From assembly GCA_015698045.1 (NCBI GenBank), contig BLAL01000158.1, positions 248,001 through 312,000 of the forward strand: DNA of 64,000 nucleotides. Reading direction: 5' to 3'. Source of the DNA: Rhizophagus clarus. Taxonomy: Eukaryota > Glomeromycota > Glomeromycetes > Glomerales > Glomeraceae. Below are positions 46,497-57,596 of this stretch, piece by piece. Both the position numbers and the translations under genes were made by a program. The notes beneath the pieces were generated by a model. The model saw nothing but the letters and a program-made list of their open reading frames with translations. It ran no database searches and was not told the origin of the DNA. The stretch's first letter is position 1. Each line of letters begins with the position of its first letter.

Positions 46497-48018
46497 CCCT
46501 ATAAGAAATCCGTATACGAAAATGATGCGTTTTGTATATAATTATCATACGTTTTTGTAAATTCTGTATAGCAATTCCGTATATTTAATACACAATTCAT
46601 TTTTGAACATTTTTTCAAAAAAATTAATATATATAGAATGTATACGCCTATATGAAATTTATATGGAATTTTTAAACTTATAAATTTTATTATCATTTCG
46701 TATCAGGTATCATAATACGTGATCACATGATTATTATTTTATTATGATACATTTTTTGTTTCCCTTCCCATTTTTTATTTATACCCTCCTTTTTTTATTT
46801 CCCATATTTTTTTTTTCTTCTTCCTCTAACTTTCTTCTAAAAAAAAATTTTTTTCTCTCGATTTTCTTCTCACCCGCTACTCCTTTCTTTTGATAAAAAA
46901 TAAAAAGTTTTTTCTTTCTATTTTACTCTTTATCCCAACCACTTCTTTTTAAAAAATTTATTTTTTTTTCCACCTTTTTTTTAAAAAAATTTTCGTTTTT
47001 GGTTCTTTCTATTTTTTATTCCCTATTTTTATTTCTCTTTATTTTCTCCAACTTTGTTGAAAAAATTTTTTATTTTTATCATTCATTTTCCGCCCACCTT
47101 GCTCCCCTTTCTTTCGTAAAATATTTTTTTTTCGTTAAAAATAATTTTTTTATAACTAAAGTTAATATTTTTTTTTGTTTAATTTTCTTATAGGGTGAGA
47201 GTCTTTTCTTTTTAAAGGTTAGGTTCAGGTTTATTTTCTTTTTGTAAGTTAGTTCATTCTTTTTTTTTTGTAAGGCGCTTCAAAGACTTTTCTTTTTTTG
47301 TAGGTTAATTTCAGATTTTTTTACTTTTGCAGGTAATTTAGTTGTAGTAGATCAGTTTTGAGACTTCTTTTTCTCTGCTGTAGATCAGTTCTTTTTGTAA
47401 GTTATTTCCTTTTCACAGGTTGATTTCTTTTTTTCGTGGGTTGGTTACTTTCTTTGTGGGTTGATTTCTTACTTTGTGAGTTGATTTCTTTCTTTGCAGG
47501 TTGATTTCTTTCTTGTGAGTTGATTTCTTTTTGTGAGTTGTTTTTTTTCATTTTTTTTTGTAGGAATGCCAAATCTTAGAGATTAGCATAGAATTACTAT
47601 AGGTATAGTTCAGTATAGGGAGAGTTTGGTTTTTAATAGAGTTAAAGAAATGTAGTAAGAAATGAAATATTTGTATTAAATAAAATATTATTTATTTATT
47701 TATTGTTTAAATATTGATTTGATAATATTATAAAACATATTCAATGAAAATATTATTATTTAAAAATTAAATTAAATAAAATTTTATATTATAAATTACG
47801 TTAAAAAAATGTATAATTTCAGTATTTTTCAGTATTTTTCAGCATATAAACCATAATTTTATGATACGGAATTGGACAGATTTCTGTATCATGTATTTTT
47901 TTACGTATATTTTTTTTACAGAAAATTCTATGTTTATTATACAATAATCATACAATATTCATATGACTTTTTCCGTATAAAAAAACGTATAAATTCCTTA
48001 TCCAATTTTTTCATAGGG
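46497..48018. mobile_element. non-autonomous CACTA/EnSpm-like element
   Basis: The termini are CCCTAT[AG]A[AG]-type inverted repeats (46497-46505 and 48010-48018). They fit the CMCWR end consensus and are flanked by CAG on both sides (46494-46496, 48019-48021), a 3-bp target duplication. Subterminal regions repeat CCGTATA and ATCATAC motifs in both orientations (46508-46570, 47868-47990), as CACTA elements do. The interior is a pyrimidine-rich tract and a TTGATTTCTTT array (46760-47570), with no transposase. Confidence 0.7.
47170..47575 (+). repeat. array of ~20-40-bp units with AG/GT junctions
   Basis: Units such as CTTTGCAGGTTGATTTCTTT, CTTGTGAGTTGATTTCTTT and TTTTTGTAAGTTA alternate. Most contain TTGCAG|GTTGA or GTGAG/GTAAG strings after pyrimidines. 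Located inside the CACTA-like element. Confidence 0.6.
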
Positions 48019-48084
48019 CAGGTTAATCTGGGTCAAAATCCAGGTCAAAGAAATGTATGATCCAACCCGGCAGGTTGGGTCATG

Positions 48085-48330
48085 CAAGAACCCAGAAATA
48101 TATATATAAGGGTCAGGTCCAGCCAAAAAAAAATTACTATTAGCTGTATGCATTATTTCAGGGCCGGAATTACAATAATGCTAGCCAGTTTCTAAATTAA
48201 GAAATAATTCTTTGGCTAGCATTATCAAAAATTGTCTAAAAAAGGAAAGAACTACACAATTTTTTTTTTGACTATTGTACACAAACCCAAACCTGACCCC
48301 TGTATATATATTTCTGGTCCTGTCATGCAT
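48085..48330. repeat. nested inverted repeats (hairpin)
   Basis: The outer arms contain CCAGAAATATATATA...GGGTCAGG (48092-48118) and its inverse (48285-48317). Inside, ATAATGCTAGCC at 48175-48186 is perfectly repeated inverted (GGCTAGCATTAT, 48214-48225) around a 27-bp loop. It may be a small MITE-like unit. Confidence 0.6.
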
Positions 48331-48444
48331 TCGGGTCAAGGGTCACTAAAATTTTAAATACCGACCCGATTTAAAAGTTGAGTCAGATCAAAATAACCCG
48401 GGTTAACTCGTATCGTTCAGAGCACTCACTAGCGTGATTTAGTG

Positions 48445-49353
48445 AAGTCAAAAATGAAACTACTAAGTGAAAAATTCAAAAATATTCTTGTACATCTTCT
48501 GTACGGTCTGCCTAAAATACAACGACTTATTAATTAGAATCTGTATTTTCAAAATAATAAAACGATATTTAATCTATTTCCACCTGCTGCTATTAATATA
48601 AACTATATGCTAAAATTAAGCCAGAACGTATGAAATAATTTTTTATTTAATTTATTTTAAACTATTTATATGATTTAACAAGTATTTTTAGTTGCAAACC
48701 CTAATTATAAATATTTGTTGTGACTGTATTTTAATAATTTATGGGCTATAATACTATAATGAACAATTTGGATAGTAAAACCTTCGAATCGTCTTATTCT
48801 ATATTATGTATTCAGTATAATATGTATTATTGATTATCGTTATACCAGTAATATATAGATTACGAATTTGTAAAAAAAAAAAAAAAAAAATTTTGTTCAT
48901 TATGGCTTTTCCACCAAATTATCATTCTTGTGAATTTGTGGTTATAATTTGGGATTTTAACTTGGTGACAAAAATATGCGACCAATCAAATCAAAATAGA
49001 TAATACGTTTATTATATTAATAATATAGTAGTCATGAGTCAATATATTTCAATAAATCAAAAAGAAGGAATTGAACTAAAGCTTTGTGATTCTGATGCGT
49101 GCAAATAAATACAGTATAAGTATCGTATTCCATAAGTTTTATATAAGACCCAAAAAACTTGATGATGGCTGGATATTATAACAACCAAGACGAAATAAAA
49201 TTTTATAAGGTGTGAGAAATCATTCAGAAACTGTAATTGAAGGGAAGATTTATGTAAATAAAAAATTTAAAAACTTTTTATTAATTTGTAGATATTTTAC
49301 GTAAAATCATGAAAACGAGAGAAATAAGAAAACAACAAAAGTTAAAAGAATTA
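48445..49353. other. non-coding, nothing identified
   Basis: Downstream of gene F. An A run at 48873-48891; no gene. Confidence 0.45.
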
Positions 49354-50164
49354 TCATAATTTTTCCAACCGCTTTCTTTCTTCTTTCTTACTTTTAATTT
49401 CTTTAATTTCTTTAAAACTTTTTATAAGATTTTTAAGCATAAATATAGCAGTAAGTGAAAGACAGAATGCGGCCAAATAACTAAAATTAATGACTCGAGT
49501 CAAAAAATAAATAATATTAAATAACATTATTATTTAAGATTTGATTTAAAAAAAGTGACGCAAAAAAAAAAAAAATATGTACCTTAGTAACTATGTCAGG
49601 AATTTCTTTAATAAAAATACCAACAATGGTTCCAATAAGAGATATTTTTTTAGACTTTTCAGATAACTCAATGTTAAGTTTAATTCCAGAAGGTCTTAAA
49701 TTTGTTCCAAGTATTTCTAAAGCATCGATATTAACTCCCGCTAGTATTGTTACTATTATTAATATTATTTTCTTAATTTTATAATTATTTTCCGGATTTT
49801 CTAGCCATTCTTTGATACTTATTCTCCTTTTTTCTTTCTCTAGTATTAGAGGTTCGTCTTCTTTCTTTGGTACAAGTTCATCTTCCGTCTTTAGTACAAG
49901 TTCATCTTCTTTCTTTAGTACAAGTTCATCTTCTTTCTTTAGTACAAGTTCGACTTTTTTCTTTAGTACAAGTTCGTCATTTTTCTTTAGTACAAGTTCG
50001 TCAAACATGATGCTAATCGCAAATCCCAACTTTACGACATATGGAACTGTTATAAAGAAAACACTTGAGGAAAAAAATATTATTATAATTATTTTCGAAC
50101 TCTTATTTAATTTGGTTCAGAAATTAATTACCTTACAAAAAAATACTACTGATGCTTCCTGCAT
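49354..50164 (-). CDS. gene F: membrane protein with 8-residue charged repeats
   Basis: The main block (50101-49583) encodes a hydrophobic segment (KIIIIIFFSSSVFFITVPYV), then eight residues repeated about seven times (DELVLKKE and variants). It continues with a cytosolic stretch (RRISIKEWLENPENN), a membrane helix (IILIIVTILAGVNIDALEIL), and a second hydrophobic patch (SLIGTIVGIFI). The donor after IVTK is GTACAT. A 3' exon ending at 49354 encodes another helix and a Lys/Glu-rich tail (KEIKEIKSKKEERKRLEKL), but the acceptor phase does not join cleanly. The 5' start is either the ATG at 50164, which requires removal of a 30-nt GT-AG segment containing a TGA (50131-50102), or the ATG at 50008. 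It lies 185 bp downstream of gene G on the same strand. Function unknown. Confidence 0.6.
49855..50003 (-). repeat. 24-bp coding tandem repeat in gene F
   Basis: Plus strand unit TTTAGTACAAGTTCATCTTC plus TTTC. Six to seven copies, encoding DELVLKKE on the minus strand. Copies nearest the start have N/K in the last position, and one has TEDELVPKK, so the array is old enough to have diverged. Confidence 0.85.
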
Positions 50165-50348
50165 CTATTTTAGCAAAAAGAAATTCCGTCACAAATAATG
50201 AAACAAGACATCCATATGAATAAATACTCAAATGGTCTATGTGGTCTATCTAAATTAAGTCATATCATACAGTATATACAGTATATTGCGTATATATATC
50301 GATATTATGTTAGCATTTATTTTACTCTTAATAAAAAATATAGTGATG

Positions 50349-52967
50349 TTACTTTAATACCTTAGTCTTACTCTCATTCAATGGAGACTCTGTTCTGGCG
50401 CTTTTTTTTATTTCAGAAAAAAATCTTATTATAATAAATTTTATTATGTTACCATCTTTAACATTCTTTCCATCATTTTCTTTATATATAGAATAGAAGC
50501 AAAGTAAGGTCAATGCCAAAAGACCTATAGGCACTGTAATAATTTTACTTTTATTTTCTTCAAACCACCCGGCTGTTTTATAAATTTAAAATATTAATTA
50601 ATTCGTCATTCGAAAAATTTTAAAAAAATGAATACTTACGAAAAGTACGATATCCAAAATCTGGATCCAAATATTTTGAAACGTTTCCAGATGCAAGAGC
50701 AGTGATTGTTATGTTACGAATCATGACATCCAAATCGTTGATGATTAAATCAGTCGGTCTTTCTGTCTCAATTTGAGGTTTATCAATATTAATTGATAGA
50801 AGATATTGTTTTGGAGAATTTCTAGGAAGTGAAGTGTCGATTACAAATCTATAACTGGTGGTTATTCGTTCTGTTGTAACAATGACTGCATTGGCCAATT
50901 CTCGTTTTAAATTATTAAAAATTTCATTTTTTTTGTTAAGTTTGATAAAACTGTCAAATTCCTTAGTCCCATCTGATGTCAATCTGACTATTCCATCAAC
51001 GCTATCAAAAAGGCTTTCAATCTTATTTTTATTTTCCTTTTCTTTTTCCATTTTAAAAGACCAAACATTACTAGACAAACCATATAGAGGTTCATTGTAT
51101 TCCTGACTTGTCACAAAACCATTTCCAATAATAACATAATAAGTTGAACCAGGATTATTAAATGTACTGTTAATTATCGTAACATTAACGGTATTGTTAT
51201 TAAACCTTATATAATCTCTATAATCTCCATATCTTGAGCCGTCAATGCCGTTAATGATTTGACGTACGATCCCAGGATTAGAAATGCCATTACTTTGAAA
51301 AATTGTGATGTTGCCATCTGATAATCTAACTGGAATTGTATATGTAATTATAAGGAAATGAGGTTTATCTGCGGTGATAGTATCACCAATGGTCGGAGTT
51401 GTAGTATTGATAAGTACATTATTATAACCATTATCTAGAGTATTTGTAAAATTTAAAGTTAAAGAATAATTTTTAAAAAGAATTTTCAGATCACCTTACC
51501 TTCATGAATTTTATATAAATCAGCGGTGATTAAACTCCAAGTCTGATTTACTGTTGGTTGGGCCATTACAACAATGTTACTTGTTAAAACTTGTCTTACA
51601 GCATAATAGTTTAACTTAGTAGGATAATTAAGAGTCCAATTATGCAAATTGTCATTGTCATCCAGAACATAACCCCAAATAAAACTTGCAGTATCAGTTA
51701 GATTATAAAAATAATAGAAAAAACCTCCAAATCGTAATGACATAATACCAAATATAGGATTAGTGACATTTGTAGTAGTAGTGACATTAAATACAGTTCC
51801 TTGCGAAAGAAAATTAACTTTAATAAACAAAGGGGTTGTGGAATTTGAGATGGAATTAGGTTGTAAGGATAACAAACAAACATGCCCAACTCCTGAATAA
51901 CTAATCCTGCATTCAATAGCAGATATATTTAATGGATTCGTAGTTTGATAAAGAATAACTGGTTTTCGACTGATATTGCTTTTATATTCAAAGTATATAG
52001 CATAGACCCCTCCCTGAATAGAAAAAGGATCCTCGGAGAGATTTGCTGAACTTGTACTATTAGTGCAAATAATTATATAATTTCCATCCACTGTTGCAGT
52101 CGGAAGAAATTTCGTTTGATTAGGTAACTGTGGTAAAATAATTTCTGCCGTAATATTACTAAGAGATAGATCATCTTTTCTTCATAAAAAAGAAAAGAAT
52201 GTAAATTAAACAATACATTAAATTAAAATTAAAATTTTGATTAAAATTTTATCAATATGATAAATTACATTATCCATTGCGTTAATTTATGATCATACTC
52301 ATGTATGATGCTCGAATATAGGAATCCTCGGTCGTTATCAACATTTGGTACGATAAAACCTTGGCGAGGTAGCCAAAGATTATCAATAACACGAGAGGGC
52401 CCCAGTAAAGTCGTACTAAAAGAAAGTACATATATTACTTATTTTTTACTTTTTTTTTTTTAAAAAAAAAAAAAAATCAAAACTTTCTAACCTGTGAATA
52501 TTTCCATATAAATCCATAAGCATCACATAATCATTATAAGTAGTAAGATTATTAATATCCGCAGCTACAGTATAAGTTACTAATATAAATTTGCCTTTTG
52601 TAGTTTCTATGGCATAAGGAGTAATGGGGTCAAGATGACCTGCAGATGAATCAACAAGACAAAAATTTAAAGGTTGTATTCTCAATTCATCCATTGAAAG
52701 GTCAATTGGTTTAATAGTTCCATTGGGATAAATGACGCGAAATGATAAGTTTGTTTCAAAGTTTGTTTCATTACAATCACCATATGGTAGTAGCATATAA
52801 ATTATTCGCAGGACTATCGTATTATCTTCATAAGTTAGAATTTCTTTTACTTCAAGTTTTCCTGATCCAATTACTTCTTTTGTATATGTTATAGAATTTG
52901 ATTTTACTAATAATGTTGTAAGTAAAATTATTGATAAAAAAATTGAAAAGCGATATTTCAAATTCAT
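50349..52967 (-). CDS. gene G: type I membrane protein with large Asn-glycosylable ectodomain
   Basis: Five exons: 52967-52492, 52415-52269, 52179-51500, 51434-50640 and 50572-50349. All junctions join in frame and total 773 aa. Donors include GTAAGG and GTAAGT. The start MNLKYRFSIFLSIILLTTLL is a signal peptide (cleavage likely after NS, ~25). The ectodomain (~26-690) is beta-rich, with many N-x-S/T sites (NETNF, NLTTY, NISRK, NVTTTTNVT) and recurring D-G-N and D-x-Y-G-N-I turns like those of six-to-eight-bladed repeat folds, though no family was identified. Near the end, IITVPIGLLALTLLCFYSIY is one membrane helix, then a basic ~50-residue cytosolic tail. Its 5' flank runs into repeat P2 copy 2. 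Likely cell-surface; partner and ligand unknown. Confidence 0.8.
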
Positions 52968-53018
52968 TTTATAAAAATTATAGAAACTATAAAATTTATT
53001 TTTCTCACTCGTACAAGC

Positions 53019-54415
53019 TCATCATAAAGAGCTTAAAGAGCTTCTAAAGAAATTATCATTGATTAAGAAATTTGAACTTCATTAATGATCTCCAGTATTT
53101 GCCTTATGCCAATAAATACTGTATAAAGAATTATGATCATTAGACCTGTGAAATTTAATTGTGAGATATTATCAGAAGGATCATATCATAAAATAATTTA
53201 CTGGTAAGACAGCAGAGGAGTTTGAGAGCTTTTCTTTCTTTATTTTGTTGTGTTGTTTTTGAAAATTCAATCCCGAAATATAAGGCAGTTTTGAGATAAT
53301 CAAATCAGTTCATCATTTTTTTCAAACATTAACCTGATTTAAGGACTATTGCCTATTATTTTATTATTTACAGCAATCGTATGTTGTTACATTTCACCTC
53401 TCAAAATCAAAAAAAAAAAATAAATGAATGAATGAATTTTCTATCAGAAAAATTTTGTTGCTTTGTCTTTTTGTGGTTAAAGAAATTTAGAAATTACAAA
53501 ACACTTGTAATTTCACAAGTATATATTTAACCGATAAAAACTGAGTTAAAAAACAAAACCAAGTTATCACCAAATTTTTTTTTTTTTAATATCTGTAAAT
53601 TTTACCAACGATCGATCTAAATTCTGTTTAAATAAATAAAATAGATTTTAGAATGTGTTTAGAAATTTTAAAGAAAATTCGTGACTTCGTTTAAAACAAG
53701 ACTTCACTAAAAGCGCTTAACATACATCAGAAATCCGACATTGTAAATTTTGCCCTTTAAAAATATGGAAAATACATGACATATAGAAAATAGCTCGCTT
53801 GATGACACATATTCGTTTGTTTCGAGATTCAATCCAATTTTCGGTTATTCACTAATATTCCAATCCAACAATTGTACTATGTTTTGTTCGTGCAATACTA
53901 TATTTTTTAACATTAAATATTTTTATATATTGAAAATTTATTTACATAGTAATTAATTAATTCCTTTAACATGCTTTTACAATGATTAGTCAACGTGTTT
54001 CATAATGCTCTTATCCGCTGCGGCAGCAAGTCAATAATTAAATTTTAACATTACAATATTAATATATATTTTAATAAAAACAGTCACCTTTAATTTAATA
54101 ATTCAATTAAACAGATACAGCAGTTATTGCGTATTGCACTCTATAAAGTATTGCTTCTAAAATATTCCCAAAGTATACAGTCAACATTTCAAATGTCAAC
54201 TTATAACTTTTAATTTTAAAATAAAATTTATAAAACTTTAAAATTTTATTTTTTATAATTACTCCTTTAATAAAATATGAAAAATTATTCATTTGTGCAA
54301 TATAATATAAGTAAAAGGAACTCGTTTGATTTAAATGCTTTTCTTCAAAGAATCAAAATACTAGATATGTAAAAAGATTAACTTTACGTGAAAGATCGGA
54401 GATTACGTATATAAA
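53019..54415 (+). repeat. dispersed repeat P2, copy 2 (pairs with 24186-25830)
   Basis: Same orientation as copy 1 and uninterrupted at the site where copy 1 carries a 212-bp MITE. Richer in G/C than copy 1 at variable positions. It starts only ~50 bp upstream of the gene G start codon, so that promoter is repeat-derived or repeat-invaded. Confidence 0.85.
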
Positions 54416-55392
54416 ATATATGTATTTATTATATTTTTTAAATAATAATATGATCAGGAAATGCTTATATATATTATTTAAATAATATGACACTTTTAGT
54501 TTATTGAATAATTTATAAATGTTATCATACTCTTGTTATAATTGTAAATTATTTTTAGCTGAATAATTATGTAGTGAATAAGTTCTCTTATTTATGAATT
54601 CAAAGAAATAAGGCCACACCAATCCAATATATTGTTTAACATAAGATTTTTCAGAGATGATTTAACAACGAAACGTGGCCGGAATTATTATTAATTTTGG
54701 CCCAACTTAAATATTCATTGAATACTTAAAAATTATGATCAAATTAGGAAATTTTTCCTAATTTCAGCCTAATTTATATGTTGATTCTATTTTGTTCCTC
54801 CATTACCAGAGCATGATAGTCTTCAAAAAATTGAAAAAGGAGGGGGGAGGGTTATGTTAAACAAAGTATTGAATTTGAACGGCCTAAGTATAAAGAGGTA
54901 AGAATGTAAGAAATAAAAAGAAAGGAAAGGGTTAGAACTTAGAAGAGAAGAAAAAGTAAAGTAAAAAAGACAATATATTACGGCTGCATTATTGAGTAAA
55001 GTTTTTTTTTTTACTGGACAAACTCAATGACTTTGAAAAGTTTTGGAAATTAGGTTTAGTCAGGTATGATTAAAAAAAAATGATTTTTGAGCGGTTTTCC
55101 CATTTCAGTGAAAAAAATAATAGATCAGTGATACAAAAAAGTGATAAAAGGAAAAAGGCGAGGGGATGACGACATCGTATGGTGCATGCGTTAACACAAT
55201 GTTGTACAGTAGAATATGCTCCGGACATAATTTCGCAATAATATTTAAAAAACTACTTTATGTTTATATGAAACTTATGATTTATTTATCATAACTACCA
55301 ACAAAAATTTAAAATAACGCCTGCCTTATAAACTGTTAATTTATATAGTAAAAAACAAAATAAACTAAGAAATGCCAATATAACAATATAAC
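54416..55392. other. intergenic, no gene
   Basis: AT-rich, with a purine-rich patch (GAAAAAGGAGGGGGGAGGG at 54833-54851, AAGAAAAAG runs to 54970). 3' side of the dipeptidase gene. Confidence 0.5.
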
Positions 55393-57596
55393 TTAAGTAG
55401 ATTTAGCAGCAGCTACTTCATGTAAATAAGCACCAAGCAGTTTGATTCCTTGAATATAATTAGATCGATCAAGTTTTTCATTTGTTGAATGAGCGCCCTA
55501 TGAAATTAAAAATGGTTAAATATAAAATTAATTAATAGCTGCGGTGGAAATAACCGATTTCTTACGTCATCGCCTCTACCCATTGGAAGCAAAAGAACAT
55601 TCTTATTTAGCGCGTCTTGGAAAGTGAGAGTAACAGGAATTGAACCTCCTTCACGTGTCAGATCAGGTTTGCAATTAAAAACTTTTTCAACTGCTTCAGC
55701 TGCTGCGACTATGAAATGATCATTCATCATATTAATAACACTTTTTTTTTAAATTTTTGTTGATTTTTCTTTTTTTTTTTTTATACAAACCGAAATTCCA
55801 GTGATATGGACTTGAAACCCACGATTTGGCACCATGTAAACATTCTACATGAAGTTTATTCTTACTCCCTAATTTAGCAAATTCTTCTTTTAAAAAATTT
55901 TCAACACAAACTGTAATTTTATCAGGATCCATGTTTGGAACTGATCGAATTGAGAATTTGCCCGAAACTTTACAAGGTAACACGGTTTTAGCTCCGGATG
56001 CAGAAAATGCTCCTTCGATACCATGTATAGAGAGTGACGGATAGCGCCAACTTAATGTAACAGAAAATTGGTTAATTAATGATAATCATTTTTCGTTTTT
56101 TTAGCAATAGTAATTACCGGGCTTGTAAGGTTTGAATTTCATTATCGAATAAATTAGTTTGAGATTCGATAGCAGATTGAAGTTCGTGTAATTTGAAATC
56201 AATTGACTTATAAGATTCCTTTTCCTCATCTAAAATTTTAAAAGAGTTATTATTTAATTTGATGATAAAGAAGAAGAATAATTCCTTACCAGTTAATTCA
56301 GCTACGTCGTCATTGATTCCAGGAATCAAAATTTTTCCATCCGGAGTAACTAGTTTACCGAGTAAAACAATCAAATCCGTCATAGGTTCATAAACAGTTC
56401 CACCGAAAACTCCAGAATGAAGATCTCGCCCTGGACCAGAAACCGTGACTTTAAAATAAGAAACACCCTTAAAAAAGAATATATGAACGATGAATAGGAT
56501 ATCCTTTCCACAATTACAATTATCTGCGCAAATTATCTTAAATACATACGCGTAAACCGTAAGTCAAACAAGGTTTCGTGATACCCAACCAATAATTATC
56601 CGAGATGCAAACTGCATCTACGTCTTTAAAATATTTACTAGCCTCTCGTAAAATTAAATCATCTAATCCCTCGGATCCGCTTTCCTCCATTCCTTAAATT
56701 AATCACCAAATTGGTTTGAAAGTTTTATAATATATTTAAAGGATGTTAATTAATTTCGACTACCTTCAAAACACATTTTTAAGTTAACTGGAAATTCAAT
56801 TCCAGCTTTTTGATGTGCTTCAACTGCATTAAGCCAGCCAATAAGTGGACCTTTGTCATCTGAAGATCCACGACCTACTAAACGACCAGTAGAATCTTCA
56901 GTTAATTTCCAAGGGTCTGAGCTCCAACCATCTTCAATCAAAGCCTTTAAACAAAATATCATTTATTACAAATATATTTTGTGAAATGATTTTTGTATTT
57001 TGTTGAGGAAATAATCTCTTACCGGCTGAACATCATAATGTCCATATACCAAGATAGTTTTTTTATTAGGATCGTTGCCATAAGTACCTAACAAGATAGG
57101 TGGTAATTTCAAAGTTTTACCATCTAACTCATGGGTACCTACATCAGCAGCTTCGTAGCTAATCGTAAAAACGAAAAATATTGGAATCAAATATTATAGA
57201 TAAAATAAAATTATATAAATTTCATACCTAATATTAAGTTGCTTGAATAGCTCGATGAGCCAATTGCCCATCTGGAAAACGTTTTCACGATGAGCTGCAT
57301 CAGCACTCACGCTATGTTGATAAAATTGATATACACAGTATATAATCGTTCAAATTCATTCAAGACAATTATTTTTGTATATTTTATTATTTAAGCATTA
57401 AAACATCCCCAAAATTTTTATTTAAAAATAAGAGTTAAAAGTAGATTACAAAAGTTTAAATGGTATAATTACAATTCTATGTAGTATTTTCAATATACCT
57501 CGGAATAGCTACTGCTTCTCTTAATCTAGCAACGTAATGATCCTGGTTTTGGTCGACGTAACTGAAAAAACGTTTCAATGATTCCGTGTTTGCCAT
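55393..57596 (-). CDS. DUG1: M20 family cytosolic metallodipeptidase (Dug1/CNDP2 type)
   Basis: Ten exons (57596-57499, 57311-57228, 57158-57023, 56944-56764, 56692-56550, 56467-56290, 56229-56118, 56050-55791, 55708-55566, 55497-55393) join in frame to 479 aa, the usual family length. This zinc/manganese enzyme hydrolyses dipeptides; in yeast Dug1 is the Cys-Gly dipeptidase of glutathione turnover. Metal ligands fall at the expected positions: H101 (YGHYDVQP), D135 ([10 protein letters not shown]), E169-E170 (GMEESGS, the first being the general base), D198 (ISDNYW) and H448 (GAHSTNEK). The dimerisation lid region ([20 protein letters not shown]) is intact. There is no signal peptide, so it is cytosolic. 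It is the best-conserved gene here and has normal codon usage. Orthology to DUG1 is by motif and length. Confidence 0.95.

Larger units (their letters stand above)
45961..48444. mobile_element. possible larger element with GGGTCA-rich ends, hosting the CACTA-like element
   Basis: Both ends carry ACTAG, a few bases, then GTGATTTAGTG (45961-45980 and 48428-48444), a possible target duplication. Just inside, both sides hold TTGGGTCAAGTTAA / TTAACCCGGGTTA-type motifs and many GGGTCA/TGACCC copies (46050-46130, 48020-48130, 48285-48420). Ends are too diverged for firm terminal repeats. Confidence 0.35.

Noticed and set aside
46999-47193. hydrophobic plus-strand ORF in the CACTA-like element
   Set aside because: Phe-rich translation of a CT-rich tract; not a transposase or credible membrane protein.
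49593-50198. plus-strand ORFs rich in SSSSFFSTSS
   Set aside because: Antisense of gene F and its 24-bp repeat.
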